Positions 55,711 to 64,000 of a stretch of DNA of 64,000 nucleotides are shown here, piece by piece. The position numbers and the translations under genes are program-made. The stretch spans positions 124,001-188,000 of the forward strand of contig NZ_JAQMHX010000003.1 of the NCBI RefSeq assembly GCF_028331445.1. The letters run 5' to 3'. This DNA comes from Candidatus Phyllobacterium onerii. GTDB lineage: Bacteria; Pseudomonadota; Alphaproteobacteria; Rhizobiales; Rhizobiaceae. Below the pieces are notes generated by a model, which had not been told where the DNA came from, made no database searches, and was given only the letters and a program-made list of their open reading frames with translations. Position 1 is the stretch's first letter. Each line of letters opens with the position of its first letter.

Positions 55711-57777
55711 CTAAGACCGCTTCTCGCGAAGCGCCATAACCGCACCAAGCACCACAAGGCCAAACAGGATCGCTCGCGTTGCATAGGGCAACGTCGTTCC
55801 CGCGAGAAACATTTGCAGTGCGGTGAGCAGCAACACCCCACCCAGCATGCCGAGATAATGACCACGTCCGCCGGTAATCAGTGCTCCACCAACCACCACC
55901 ACCGCGATCGACGGCAGCAGATAGTCGTCGCCCATGCCAAGACTTGCTTGCCCCGAGAAGCCTGTGAGCAATACCCCAACAAGCCCGGCGCAAAGGCCGG
56001 AGAGCACATAGACAAGAATGAGTGTGCGACCGACGGCGATGCCCGAGAGCTGCGCCGCACGCAATCCGTTGCCGATGCCGTAAACCCTGCGTCCGAAGGC
56101 TGTTCGTCCGAGCAAGAATACGGCGGCAACGACAAAAAGCACCATGAACGGGACGACCGGCGTGACAGTCCAGATTTTTCCCGTCATGAACCAGCGAAGC
56201 ATCGGCGATGAAAATCCCGCCGGCGTTCCTTGCGAATAGACCAGTGCGAAGCCCTGCAGGATGCCGTTCATAGCCAGGGTCATGACGATGGGTGATATGC
56301 CAAGCACGACGATACCGACGCCGTTGATAAATCCAATAAGGCAAGCGATGAGAAGAACCGCGGGCAGTGCGTAGACGAGAGCCGCGTCGGAACCATTGAC
56401 GATACCCGCCAACAGGATACCCGCTATGCCGATAGTCCAGGGAACCGAGAGGTCGAGGCCGCCAGTCAGGATCACCGTCCCCTGCCCCAATGCCAGAATG
56501 GCGAGGAAAGTGGACAGAACTGCCAGCGAGTTCCAGTAGGTCGGGTTCAGGATTGCTCGGCCAAGCCAGAGTTGGGTCACGATGACTACGGCGAGCAGAC
56601 ACAAATATGCTGGCAGCGCATAGCGGATCGTCTCGCTGTTACGGGACAGGAAAGACGACACCACGGGTTTACCCTCGGCGGACGATGGCATTTTCATCCG
56701 CCGGTCAGTGCGATCGAGCTGCGAGGGCAGCAGGCCCTGACGCCATGCGCTGAACTGCGCTTGCGCACTGCGCAATTGCTTGGCAAGGGTCGAACTGTAC
56801 GAGATCGATCCTGCCAGCACTGCAAGGATCAGGATGGTTCCTTCAGCAATGGTCGAATAGTAGGCCGACACATTCAAAACGAGGAGAATATTCACCACCA
56901 TCATGAGGATATAGGCGCCGAAGACGGTGCCAAGTGGCCCGCCGCGTCCGCCGCCGAGACGAGTGCCACCAACGACCACGGCCGCAAACATCGACAGGAG
57001 CAGCGGATTGCCAACCAGTGGATCGGCGCTGCCCGTCTGTGCGCTGATGAAAACGCCAGCCAGGCCATAGCAGCCGCCGGCGATGACATAGACCAGGAAT
57101 TTGGTGAGCTTGACCCTCACCCCGATTGCCGCAGCAGCGTCCGGATCGCTGCCGACCGCATAGATCGCGGTACCGAACCGCGTGTTCTTCAGCCAGAGCC
57201 ATGCAAGCAGAACGACACCGATCACCACGAGAGGCATCGGCAGCCAGCCGGGTATGGCGTCACCAAGATAAAAGGTCCCAAGGTCAGGCGCGACGAAGCC
57301 GCCGGGCTTGTCCATTACCAGGAGCGTCAGACCCTGGATGATGAACATGGTCGACAGCGTGACCACGATGGGTTGCAACCGGAAGAACGCGATGAAAATG
57401 CCGTTGAAAGCGCCGGTCAGCATCCCAACGCCGATGCCGACGCAGGTCCAATACACCACGCTTGTCTGTGCCGCCGCCGGGTCCATGCCTTGCGCCAACA
57501 CCACATTGACCAGCGAAATCACCGCCCCGGCCGACAGATCGAAACCGCCGGAAAGAACGACGATCGTTTGTCCGATTGCAGCAATCGCCGACGTTGCTCC
57601 GCCGCTTGAAAGGAACGAAATGTCGAAATAGCTGAGGGGGCCGCTGCTGACAAAATCTACCAAACCAAGCAGGCCGAGAAACACGGCGATGGCGATGAGT
57701 ACGCTGCGTCGCTCAGGCGACATGCTGAACAGCGAAGTCCAGTTACGGCTCGTGGCAGTCGAGGTCGTTATCGTCAT
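55711..57777 (-). CDS. Sugar ABC transporter: two RbsC-type permeases fused in one chain
   Basis: The 688-residue protein contains two complete BPD_transp_2 (RbsC-type) domains, about 25-335 and 375-688, joined by a polar linker of about 40 residues. Each half has its own GGxDLS motif (LSGGFDLSAGA and LTGGLDLSVPW) and its own AVVVGGxxLxGGRG motif. Usual RbsC-type permeases have about 320 residues and pair as dimers; here one chain can form the channel. It overlaps the ATPase gene by 4 bp. Confidence 0.92.
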   Translation of the reverse strand: MTITTSTATSRNWTSLFSMSPERRSVLIAIAVFLGLLGLVDFVSSGPLSYFDISFLSSGGATSAIAAIGQTIVVLSGGFDLSAGAVISLVNVVLAQGMDPAAAQTSVVYWTCVGIGVGMLTGAFNGIFIAFFRLQPIVVTLSTMFIIQGLTLLVMDKPGGFVAPDLGTFYLGDAIPGWLPMPLVVIGVVLLAWLWLKNTRFGTAIYAVGSDPDAAAAIGVRVKLTKFLVYVIAGGCYGLAGVFISAQTGSADPLVGNPLLLSMFAAVVVGGTRLGGGRGGPLGTVFGAYILMMVVNILLVLNVSAYYSTIAEGTILILAVLAGSISYSSTLAKQLRSAQAQFSAWRQGLLPSQLDRTDRRMKMPSSAEGKPVVSSFLSRNSETIRYALPAYLCLLAVVIVTQLWLGRAILNPTYWNSLAVLSTFLAILALGQGTVILTGGLDLSVPWTIGIAGILLAGIVNGSDAALVYALPAVLLIACLIGFINGVGIVVLGISPIVMTLAMNGILQGFALVYSQGTPAGFSSPMLRWFMTGKIWTVTPVVPFMVLFVVAAVFLLGRTAFGRRVYGIGNGLRAAQLSGIAVGRTLILVYVLSGLCAGLVGVLLTGFSGQASLGMGDDYLLPSIAVVVVGGALITGGRGHYLGMLGGVLLLTALQMFLAGTTLPYATRAILFGLVVLGAVMALREKRS

Positions 57778-59315
57778 TCGGCGGCCTCTTTTGCTGCGCT
57801 GTCATGGCCCAGAGCTGGCCGCATGATCGAGGCTTCGGTCAATTGATCGCGTGAAAGCGATGCCGCAATTCGCCCATCATAAAGGACAAGAACCCGGTCG
57901 CATAAATGCACGAGCTCGGGAATCTCGGTCGAATGCAGGAGGATCGAACCTCCGGCGTCGGTGAAATTGCGCATCATGACGTAAAGTTCGTGCTTGGTGC
58001 CGACATCGATACCGCGGGTCGGATCGAACAGCAGCAGGATACGGCTTTGGGCGACAAGCCATTTGGCGATTGCGATCTTCTGCTGGTTGCCTCCGGAGAA
58101 AGCGCCCGCCCTGGTCCAAAGCGCGCGCTGGTCAACCTCGACAGTTCCGAAGGCAGAACGCACGGCCTGGCGTTCAAGATCACGTTGTATCAGTCCAAAT
58201 CGTGAGAACCTGTCGATCACCGGCAAGGACGCGTTGAGCGTTCCGCTGAGCTTCAGGAACAGGCCTTCCGTCTTTCGGTCTTCAGGCACCAGCCCAATGG
58301 CAACGTTGGGCTTGAGCGCATCTGCAGGCGAACCAAACCGAACCCTGCGCCCATCGACGAGGATATCTCCGTGCGTCACCTGCGTCATGCCAAAGCAAGT
58401 CAGGAAAAGGTCGAGTTGGCCCATACCCTGCAAGCCGGCAACGCCGAGTATCTCGCCTTTCCGCAAATCGAAACTCGCATCGTGCAACTTGTGGCCGGCC
58501 CGCAAGTTGCGGACACCCAACACGGGAGCACCAAATGCGGCATCGCTTTTAGGCCGCGCCGGGAAAGTCTGGGCAATCGATCGCCCGACAATGCTCTCGA
58601 TAACTTGGCCGTCGGTAATGGAGGCAACCGCGCACGTGGTTATGTGGCGGCCGTTGCGCAAAATCGTCAGCGTGTCACAGAAAGCGCGCACCTCGCGCAT
58701 GCGATGCGTGATGAAAACGATGGTCGTCCCTGCCGCCTTCAGCTTGGCGATGATCCGGCCCAGCCATTCGACGTCACTGCCAGCAAGCGTCGATGTGGGT
58801 TCGTCCAGGAGAAGAATTCGCGGCCTGCGATAAAGCGCACGGGCAATCTCTATCTTTTGCTGGATGGCAAGATCGAGTGTGCCGACTTCAGCGTCGAGAT
58901 CGACCGCAAATTCGAGCTCCTGCAAATGCCGGGCTATGGCGTGACGCGCTGCAGAGCGGCGGATCATGCCTGTTATCCCCATCGGCGCATAGGGCATCAA
59001 CATATTGTCGAGCACCGTCAAATCCTTGACGAGCGTCATTTCCTGAAACGCGGTCTGGACGCCGAGCGCATGCGCCGCCCTTGGGGCATTGAGCGCTGCT
59101 CTATCGCCAAAGACCGATATGTGTCCCTCGTCGGGACGAAGCAATCCCGACAGCAATTTGACAATTGTCGACTTGCCCGCACCGTTTTCGCCGAGCAAAG
59201 CATGGGTACTTCCAGGCTCGATGCGGAAGGATACGCCATCGACGGCAACCGTGGCGCCAAAGGCCTTGCGAATATCGGTCACTTCAATGGCGGATTGTTC
59301 GAATGGAGAAGTCAT
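57774..59315 (-). CDS. Sugar ABC transporter ATP-binding protein (RbsA type)
   Basis: The 513-residue protein has two ABC domains. The first has Walker A GENGAGKST near residue 40, and the second is degenerate at Walker A but has the signature FSGGNQQKIAIAKWL. This is the RbsA/MglA layout for pentose or hexose import. The start at 59315 follows GGTGGA; six residues upstream in the longer frame are not needed. Confidence 0.92.
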   Translation of the reverse strand: MTSPFEQSAIEVTDIRKAFGATVAVDGVSFRIEPGSTHALLGENGAGKSTIVKLLSGLLRPDEGHISVFGDRAALNAPRAAHALGVQTAFQEMTLVKDLTVLDNMLMPYAPMGITGMIRRSAARHAIARHLQELEFAVDLDAEVGTLDLAIQQKIEIARALYRRPRILLLDEPTSTLAGSDVEWLGRIIAKLKAAGTTIVFITHRMREVRAFCDTLTILRNGRHITTCAVASITDGQVIESIVGRSIAQTFPARPKSDAAFGAPVLGVRNLRAGHKLHDASFDLRKGEILGVAGLQGMGQLDLFLTCFGMTQVTHGDILVDGRRVRFGSPADALKPNVAIGLVPEDRKTEGLFLKLSGTLNASLPVIDRFSRFGLIQRDLERQAVRSAFGTVEVDQRALWTRAGAFSGGNQQKIAIAKWLVAQSRILLLFDPTRGIDVGTKHELYVMMRNFTDAGGSILLHSTEIPELVHLCDRVLVLYDGRIAASLSRDQLTEASIMRPALGHDSAAKEAAE

Positions 59316-59388
59316 TCCACCGGTCCTGCTCAATTCATCGGATCAGAGACGTTGCGCGGAACGATTGACATTCCGCGCAAGCATATCC

Positions 59389-60516
59389 TCAGTTTTCAGG
59401 CTGACCGACCAATGCTGCGTTGAGACCGATTTCAGGCGTCTTTTCCGAGAAGATCGAAGCAAACCAGCCTGGATTGGAAACGATTGATGGTTTGAACGCG
59501 TTGCAACCGTCTTTCATTTCCTGCCACGTACCTTCCTGGCAGAGCTTGATGGTCTCGTTGGTGACCAGAGGCAGCGGCAGTACAGTCTTCTTCGGCACTT
59601 CCTTGCCTTCGATCGCATCGACGGCAAGCTTCAGCGCCAGAGCGCCAGAATATGGCGGAGATGCATAGGAAATGCGTGGCGCGCCCATGGGTGCATAGGG
59701 AGGTGTCGCACCCTCTGCTTCGGTTCCTGCCGGCAGCATCTGGATACGGCCGCCATTCGACCCCTCGCCTGCACATGGAAGAAGCTGCTCGGGCTTCTTG
59801 CCTGCTTCGAGTTGCATCGAATTTGCGGTAAAGCAGCCGACCTGCATCCAAAGCCCGTTGATGTCGTCCCAGTTGCGGGTTGCGAGGATCTTCGAGAGTT
59901 CGGTGCGTGCGACGGCCTGGCTCCACATGCCAACCGCTTCACCGACGATCTTGATATCAGGATGTTTGGCGAAGACTTCCTTGGCTGCCTTGGTACGAAG
60001 ATTGTCGACCGATGTTCCGGGCACGCCGGTAATCGCGATGATATTGCCCTTGCCATTTAGCTTCTTGACCAGCCATTCCGCTGTGACGCGGCCGGCCTCT
60101 TCCTGATCGATCGCTATATTATATGCGCAGGGCTCGGTGATCTCGCCATCATAGGCGAATACCTTGACGCCCTTATCGCAGGCATTTTTGACAACTTGAT
60201 TGAGTGCGGTCGGTGAAATAGGGAAGATAACGATGGCTTCTGCACCGGCCTGGACCATGGCGTTGATTTGCTGAATCTGCCGCTGCGCATTGGGGCCGGC
60301 AACCTGGACCTGCAAATCCACCTTGTCAGCGTAGTTCTTGTGGGCAGCCATGGCCTTGACCATGTTGGCGGCCTCGGCCTGCCAGTCATTGCCGATAAAG
60401 CTCATGCTCAGAAAAATCTTGTGTTTTTCAGCAGCGTCGGCATGCCCGATCATAGCCATGCTAGACACGAGACAGGCGCAAGCGGCTGCGCGCCGGATGA
60501 TTGATCCAATTCCCAT
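59389..60516 (-). CDS. Periplasmic sugar-binding protein (type I SBP)
   Basis: The 375-residue protein has a signal peptide (MGIGSIIRRAAACACLVSSMAMIGHADA) and the RbsB-like fold: FLSMSFIGNDWQAEAANMVK near residue 35 and IVIFPISPTALNQVV near 85. It is the first gene of the sugar operon and follows GGGAGGAATTATA. The sugar bound is unknown; the neighbouring enzymes suggest a deoxy sugar, a sugar acid or a related compound. Confidence 0.9.
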   Translation of the reverse strand: MGIGSIIRRAAACACLVSSMAMIGHADAAEKHKIFLSMSFIGNDWQAEAANMVKAMAAHKNYADKVDLQVQVAGPNAQRQIQQINAMVQAGAEAIVIFPISPTALNQVVKNACDKGVKVFAYDGEITEPCAYNIAIDQEEAGRVTAEWLVKKLNGKGNIIAITGVPGTSVDNLRTKAAKEVFAKHPDIKIVGEAVGMWSQAVARTELSKILATRNWDDINGLWMQVGCFTANSMQLEAGKKPEQLLPCAGEGSNGGRIQMLPAGTEAEGATPPYAPMGAPRISYASPPYSGALALKLAVDAIEGKEVPKKTVLPLPLVTNETIKLCQEGTWQEMKDGCNAFKPSIVSNPGWFASIFSEKTPEIGLNAALVGQPEN

Positions 60517-60600
60517 TATAATTCCTCCCTGACACAGGAAAACATCTCCGAGCGGGCTCCTCTTCCCTCTCGTCGTTCCTGCAACCAATCGTAGCACCAT

Positions 60601-60634
60601 TTGATCAAAGATCAATGATGAAATACCATTGATC
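60601..60634. promoter_or_regulatory. Candidate GntR operator
   Basis: TTGATC-aaa-GATCAA (60601-60615) overlaps GATCAATG/CATTGATC (60610-60617, 60627-60634), three TTGATC-type half-sites in the divergent gap between the sugar operon and the gntR gene. Repeated perfect half-sites in this place suit a GntR/FCD operator; binding is inferred. Confidence 0.6.
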
Positions 60635-60730
60635 GTGCATAAGATTTGTTAGATAAGGAGAAACGCTTGACGCGCTGTGGTGGACACTGCATTCCACGTA
60701 AAGGGGCACCCGCCGCGAAAAAGGTGATGA

Positions 60731-61411
60731 ATGGCTGAAGCCGGTTACAGGAGACCAGGTGTCGAGATTCTCCCGCTTTCCAAGGAGACGCTGCAGGACC
60801 GCGTCTATCGCCAGATTGCTAGCCTGATACTTGAAGGCGGCATCGTACCGGGCGAAATGGTTCCTGTGCAGAGCCTTGCCGATGCCTTCGGCGTCAGCGC
60901 CATGCCTGTACGGGAAGCTCTGCGACGGCTGACGGCGGCCAATGCGCTGACCGTGGTTTCCGGGCGCTCCATCGGCATACCGCGGTTGAGCCGGGCCAAG
61001 CTCACGGATCTGCGCAATGTTCGTATCGAGATCGAAGCGCTCGCGGGCAAATGGGCTGCCGAGCGCATCGAAGACAGTGAGCTCGCGACACTCCGCTCGC
61101 TGTTGAAAGCACTGGAAAAAGCCAACGCCTCCGGCGATATCAAATCATACCTGCGGGCGAACTACGCGTTCCATTTCTCGATTTACCGGGCGGCCGGGTC
61201 GGAGAGCATTCTCAACATCATCGAGAATCTTTGGCTGCAGGTCAGCCCGTACTTCAACATGCTCCACGATTCCGGCAATTACACCAAAGCCAACGAGCAC
61301 CATCAGTCGATGTTCACCGCGCTATGCGCTCACGATGGCGAGGCGGTTAAAACAGCCATTCAGGCCGATATCGATGCCGCCTATGATGTGCTCGTGGATT
61401 TGGTGAGCTGA
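60731..61411 (+). CDS. GntR-family regulator with FCD domain
   Basis: The 226-residue protein has an N-terminal winged helix (DRVYRQIASLILEGGIVPGE and ALADAFGVSAMPVREALRRL-like segment) and a C-terminal all-helical FCD domain (about 85-220) with Asp and His residues that bind metal and ligand, including HFSIYRAAG and NEHHQSM. It is divergent from the sugar ABC operon, which it probably represses until a pathway intermediate binds. The sulfatase follows in the same direction. Confidence 0.9.
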   Translation: MAEAGYRRPGVEILPLSKETLQDRVYRQIASLILEGGIVPGEMVPVQSLADAFGVSAMPVREALRRLTAANALTVVSGRSIGIPRLSRAKLTDLRNVRIEIEALAGKWAAERIEDSELATLRSLLKALEKANASGDIKSYLRANYAFHFSIYRAAGSESILNIIENLWLQVSPYFNMLHDSGNYTKANEHHQSMFTALCAHDGEAVKTAIQADIDAAYDVLVDLVS

Positions 61412-61495
61412 GCCGGCATCGCATCTTGTAACTGTTACGTACTTCTTGGCATCACCGCCGTAGCTAATATCTCGCCCATAACCGGGAGAATAGCG

Positions 61496-63019
61496 ATGGC
61501 CAAGGTACCAAAATCCAGCAAGCCCAATATTCTTTTCATAATGGCCGATGATATCGGCTGGTTCAATGTCAGCTGCTACAACCACGGCATCATGGGGTAT
61601 CGAACCCCAAACATCGATCGCATTGCTCGCGATGGTGCCATGTTCACGGACTTCTACGGCCAGCAGAGTTGCACTGCTGGACGGGCTGCCTTCGTCACGG
61701 GACAAGCACCAATCAGGACCGGTCTGACGAAGGTTGGTATGCCTGGAGCGACGCTGGGCCTTAGTGCCGAGGATCCGTCGATTGCACAATTCCTGAAGAA
61801 CCTCGGCTACGCCACCGGCCAGTTTGGCAAGAACCATCTTGGCGACCGCAACGAGCATTTGCCGACAGTGCATGGTTTCGATGAGTTCTTCGGCAATCTC
61901 TATCACCTCAACGCCGAGGAAGAGCCCGAATATACGGACTATCCGAAGGACCCAAAGTTTCGCGAGAAGTTTGGCCCGCGCGGTGTCCTCCGGTGCAAGG
62001 CGTCCGACAAAGACGACAAGACCGTCGATCCAAAATACGGCAAGGTCGGCAAACAGGTTATTGAAAACACTGGTCCGCTTACGCGCAAGCGTATGGAAAC
62101 AGTGGACGAGGAGTTTATGGGGGCGGCCCTCAACTTCATGGAGCGAAAGACCAAGGAAGGTGGACCCTGGTTCTGTTACATGAACACCACGCGCATGCAC
62201 GTCTTCACGCATCTCAAGCCATCGTCGGTCGGCAAGACGGGGCACGGCCTCTATCCGGACGGCATGGTGGAATTGGACGGCTACGTCGGCCAGTTGCTGG
62301 ACAAACTCGAGAAGCTTGGTGTCGCTGACAATACCATCGTCGTCTTCACAACTGACAATGGCGCCGAGGTCCTGTCGTGGCCGGATGGCGGCGCGACACC
62401 CTTCCGGGGTGAGAAAGACACCAATTGGGAAGGTGGCTGGCGGGTTCCGTGCGTTATGCGCTGGCCAGGAGTCATCAAGCCTGGCCGTGTCATCAATGAC
62501 ATTTGCTCGCTACAGGATTTCATACCGACTTTTGCCGCTGCCGCGGGTGAGCCCGATCTCGTCGCAAAAGTGAAGAAGGGATACAAAATCGGCACCAAGA
62601 CCTTCAAGGTTCATCTCGACGGCTTCAACCTTCAGCCCTTCCTGTCCGGAAAAGAAAAGGAATCCCCGCGCAAGGGCTTCCTCTATTGGAGCGACGACGG
62701 TGACCTGATGGCGCTGCGGATCAACCAGTACAAAGTGGTGTTTAGCGAGCAGCGAAGCACAGGGCTCGATGTCTGGCGCGAACCATTGTCAAAGATGCGC
62801 ATTCCAAAGCTCTTCGATCTTCGTTCCGATCCCTTTGAACGAGGCGAAGAGAGCAATTTTTATTATGCGCAGTGGTTCGCCGAGCACGTCCCCCTACAAT
62901 ATGCCGCACAGGCAGTCGTTGCCGAATGGCTTGAAAGCTTCAAGGAGTTCCCGCCACGCGCTAAGCCGGCGAGCTTCACAGTGGACCAAATCGTGGAGTC
63001 GCTGATGCCGAGAGGTTGA
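61496..63019 (+). CDS. Arylsulfatase-type sulfatase (formylglycine type)
   Basis: The 507-residue protein has the type I sulfatase core: NILFIMADDIGWF at residues 11-23 (metal ligands Asp18, Asp19), the modification motif SCTAGR at 58-63 with Cys59 as the formylglycine, and FTTDNGAEVLSWPDGG near 285. It hydrolyses a sulfate ester. There is no signal peptide, so it should act in the cytoplasm, unlike most arylsulfatases. It follows the GntR gene by 84 bp and may be controlled with the sugar operon. Confidence 0.9.
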   Translation: MAKVPKSSKPNILFIMADDIGWFNVSCYNHGIMGYRTPNIDRIARDGAMFTDFYGQQSCTAGRAAFVTGQAPIRTGLTKVGMPGATLGLSAEDPSIAQFLKNLGYATGQFGKNHLGDRNEHLPTVHGFDEFFGNLYHLNAEEEPEYTDYPKDPKFREKFGPRGVLRCKASDKDDKTVDPKYGKVGKQVIENTGPLTRKRMETVDEEFMGAALNFMERKTKEGGPWFCYMNTTRMHVFTHLKPSSVGKTGHGLYPDGMVELDGYVGQLLDKLEKLGVADNTIVVFTTDNGAEVLSWPDGGATPFRGEKDTNWEGGWRVPCVMRWPGVIKPGRVINDICSLQDFIPTFAAAAGEPDLVAKVKKGYKIGTKTFKVHLDGFNLQPFLSGKEKESPRKGFLYWSDDGDLMALRINQYKVVFSEQRSTGLDVWREPLSKMRIPKLFDLRSDPFERGEESNFYYAQWFAEHVPLQYAAQAVVAEWLESFKEFPPRAKPASFTVDQIVESLMPRG

Positions 63020-63038
63020 ACGACAAGGCGGAGGAGGA

Positions 63039-63078
63039 AAACCAGCATCTTTAACAAAATCGACTAAGATGCTGGTTT
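63039..63078. terminator. Bidirectional terminator
   Basis: AAACCAGCATCTT (63039-63051) pairs perfectly over 13 bp with AAGATGCTGGTTT (63066-63078). It ends the sulfatase transcript on the plus strand and the tRNA-Lys transcript on the minus strand. Confidence 0.85.
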
Positions 63079-63082
63079 TAAA

Positions 63083-63158
<76 letters not shown>

Positions 63159-63272
63159 GTCAGCCGTTTGGCGGCGACAAGTGAGGGCTCTATAACGGGG
63201 CAAATCTTGCCTGTCCAGCCCTTCTTGAAAACTTTATGACGGCTTTGCACCGGAACAACGTCCGGTTGAGGA

Positions 63273-64000
63273 CTATACAAACAGCCGGCCTTCCGCGACC
63301 CTGATTGCCGAGCCCCCAATGCGTCCCCCGGTCAGCTTCTGGTCGACGATATCCAGCTCGAGCTGCAGGCGCGATGGCCTTCCCATTTCGTATCCCTGTT
63401 CTATCGACAGGCGCAGGACGCCATCCAGCGGTTCGTCGAACGCATGAATCGCACCGGCAAACGCCGCCGTAGCAGAACCCGTCGCCGGATCTTCATAGGT
63501 GCCCTCATCGCTCACGAACATGCGCGAGTGAAAATGGCTGTCATGCAGCATTGTTTGGCGGCAATAGGCATAGACCGGCAGCTGGCGATGGCCGATGGTC
63601 GGCGCCACGTCCTTCATCGCGATCTGGTTGATAACGATGCGCCCGGCCGCCTCGAGTCCATGCACCGGCACCAGCATGAAAGGTACGCCCGCGTCCCAGA
63701 TACTCGGAACATGATTCTCGAAGCCGATTTCCTTTGGCTCGAGCCGCAACGCGTTGGCGATGGCGATCTTGTCGTACTTGTAGGGAATCTCCTGCGGCAG
63801 CTTCGGCAGATCGAACTCGGCAAACGCGCCGTTTTCATTTAGTTTGACGCCGCAGCGGACAGGTCCCACCTGCTCCTCCAGGATGATCAAAGCATCCTGG
63901 GTACCCTTGACTTCGCCAAATCGATTCTGAGCCAGGGCAACTGCGGTCCCGACGGTCGGGTGTCCTGCAAACGGCATTTCATAATCGGGCGTAAAAATAC
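63273..64000 (-). CDS. PhzF family isomerase-like protein (partial)
   Basis: The frame continues to the window edge, so the N-terminus (with the catalytic Glu) is missing. The visible part starts IFTPDYEMPFAGHPTVGTA, the PhzF signature, and has VSDEGTYEDPATGSATAAFAG and the C-terminal GRPSRL. PhzF-type proteins are isomerases; most bacterial members do not make phenazines and their substrate is unknown. It is downstream of tRNA-Lys with a 114 bp gap. Confidence 0.9.
   Translation of the reverse strand, partial: IFTPDYEMPFAGHPTVGTAVALAQNRFGEVKGTQDALIILEEQVGPVRCGVKLNENGAFAEFDLPKLPQEIPYKYDKIAIANALRLEPKEIGFENHVPSIWDAGVPFMLVPVHGLEAAGRIVINQIAMKDVAPTIGHRQLPVYAYCRQTMLHDSHFHSRMFVSDEGTYEDPATGSATAAFAGAIHAFDEPLDGVLRLSIEQGYEMGRPSRLQLELDIVDQKLTGGRIGGSAIRVAEGRLFV

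Overview
The window looks like a chromosomal segment of a Hyphomicrobiales (Rhizobiales) alphaproteobacterium of the Phyllobacterium/Brucella/Mesorhizobium kind. The reasons are the gene content (GlxA-type regulators, heterotetrameric sarcosine oxidase, PuuD urate hydroxylase, thiCOSG, fused SecDF, many sugar and sulfate ABC genes), the moderately high GC coding bias, and palindromic intergenic repeats of a type known from rhizobia. There is no sign of a phage, plasmid core, CRISPR array or transposase; this is accessory-rich but settled chromosome.

Layout. (1) 1-4508: a one-carbon operon for cobalamin-dependent demethylation: a PF13769-type small protein, methylene-THF reductase, methyl-THF:corrinoid methyltransferase and a RACo-like corrinoid-activating ferredoxin/ATPase. 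(2) 4574-7657: ROK kinase, CutC, a LysR regulator and a small DUF1127-like protein. (3) 7879-12375: a GbdR/GlxA-type regulator, a DUF1194 protein and a dimethylglycine/sarcosine dehydrogenase-like flavoprotein. (4) 12620-20139: a membrane GT-C-like protein facing a five-gene operon (HAD-UbiA fusion, DprE1-like oxidase, SMR-type flippase candidate, extended SDR, class III aminotransferase) that resembles the mycobacterial decaprenyl-phosphoryl-arabinose route. (5) 21061-24900: soxDAG without soxB. (6) 24902-29636: an amine-oxidase-like flavoprotein, guanine deaminase, urate hydroxylase and a 2OG-Fe(II) oxygenase. (7) 30385-36573: SecDF, a KefB-like antiporter, a UPF0104 protein and an RBBP9-type hydrolase. 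(8) 36578-40507: cysP-cysT-cysW without cysA, and an Rrf2 regulator. (9) 40521-44598: thiC-thiO-thiS-thiG under a TPP riboswitch. (10) 44730-51098: rpsU, RidA, a fatty-acid desaturase, a phosphatase, a frameshifted flavin monooxygenase and a cNMP-binding thioredoxin-reductase-like protein. (11) 51206-63019: a sugar or sugar-acid uptake and catabolism operon with an ABC transporter whose two permeases are fused, an SDR, an L-gulonate-3-dehydrogenase-like enzyme, a BKACE enzyme, two SMP-30 lactonases, a GntR regulator and a sulfatase. (12) tRNA-Lys(CTT) and a partial PhzF gene.

How parts work together. Sections 1, 3 and 5 all strip methyl groups from quaternary or methylated amines (glycine betaine, dimethylglycine, sarcosine) into the tetrahydrofolate pool. 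An 8-base motif, TTGCGACA, occurs in the gaps before several of these genes and could be the operator of the GlxA-type regulator. Section 4 is the best candidate for a little-described system: a polyprenyl-phosphate-pentose donor pathway in a non-actinobacterium, with an aminotransferase in the operon. Section 11 has the parts for oxidising a sugar to a 3-keto acid that BKACE could cleave. Three copies of a roughly 100-150 bp palindromic repeat with covarying hairpin arms, and a different mosaic palindrome inserted in the thiC leader, are the main non-coding structures.
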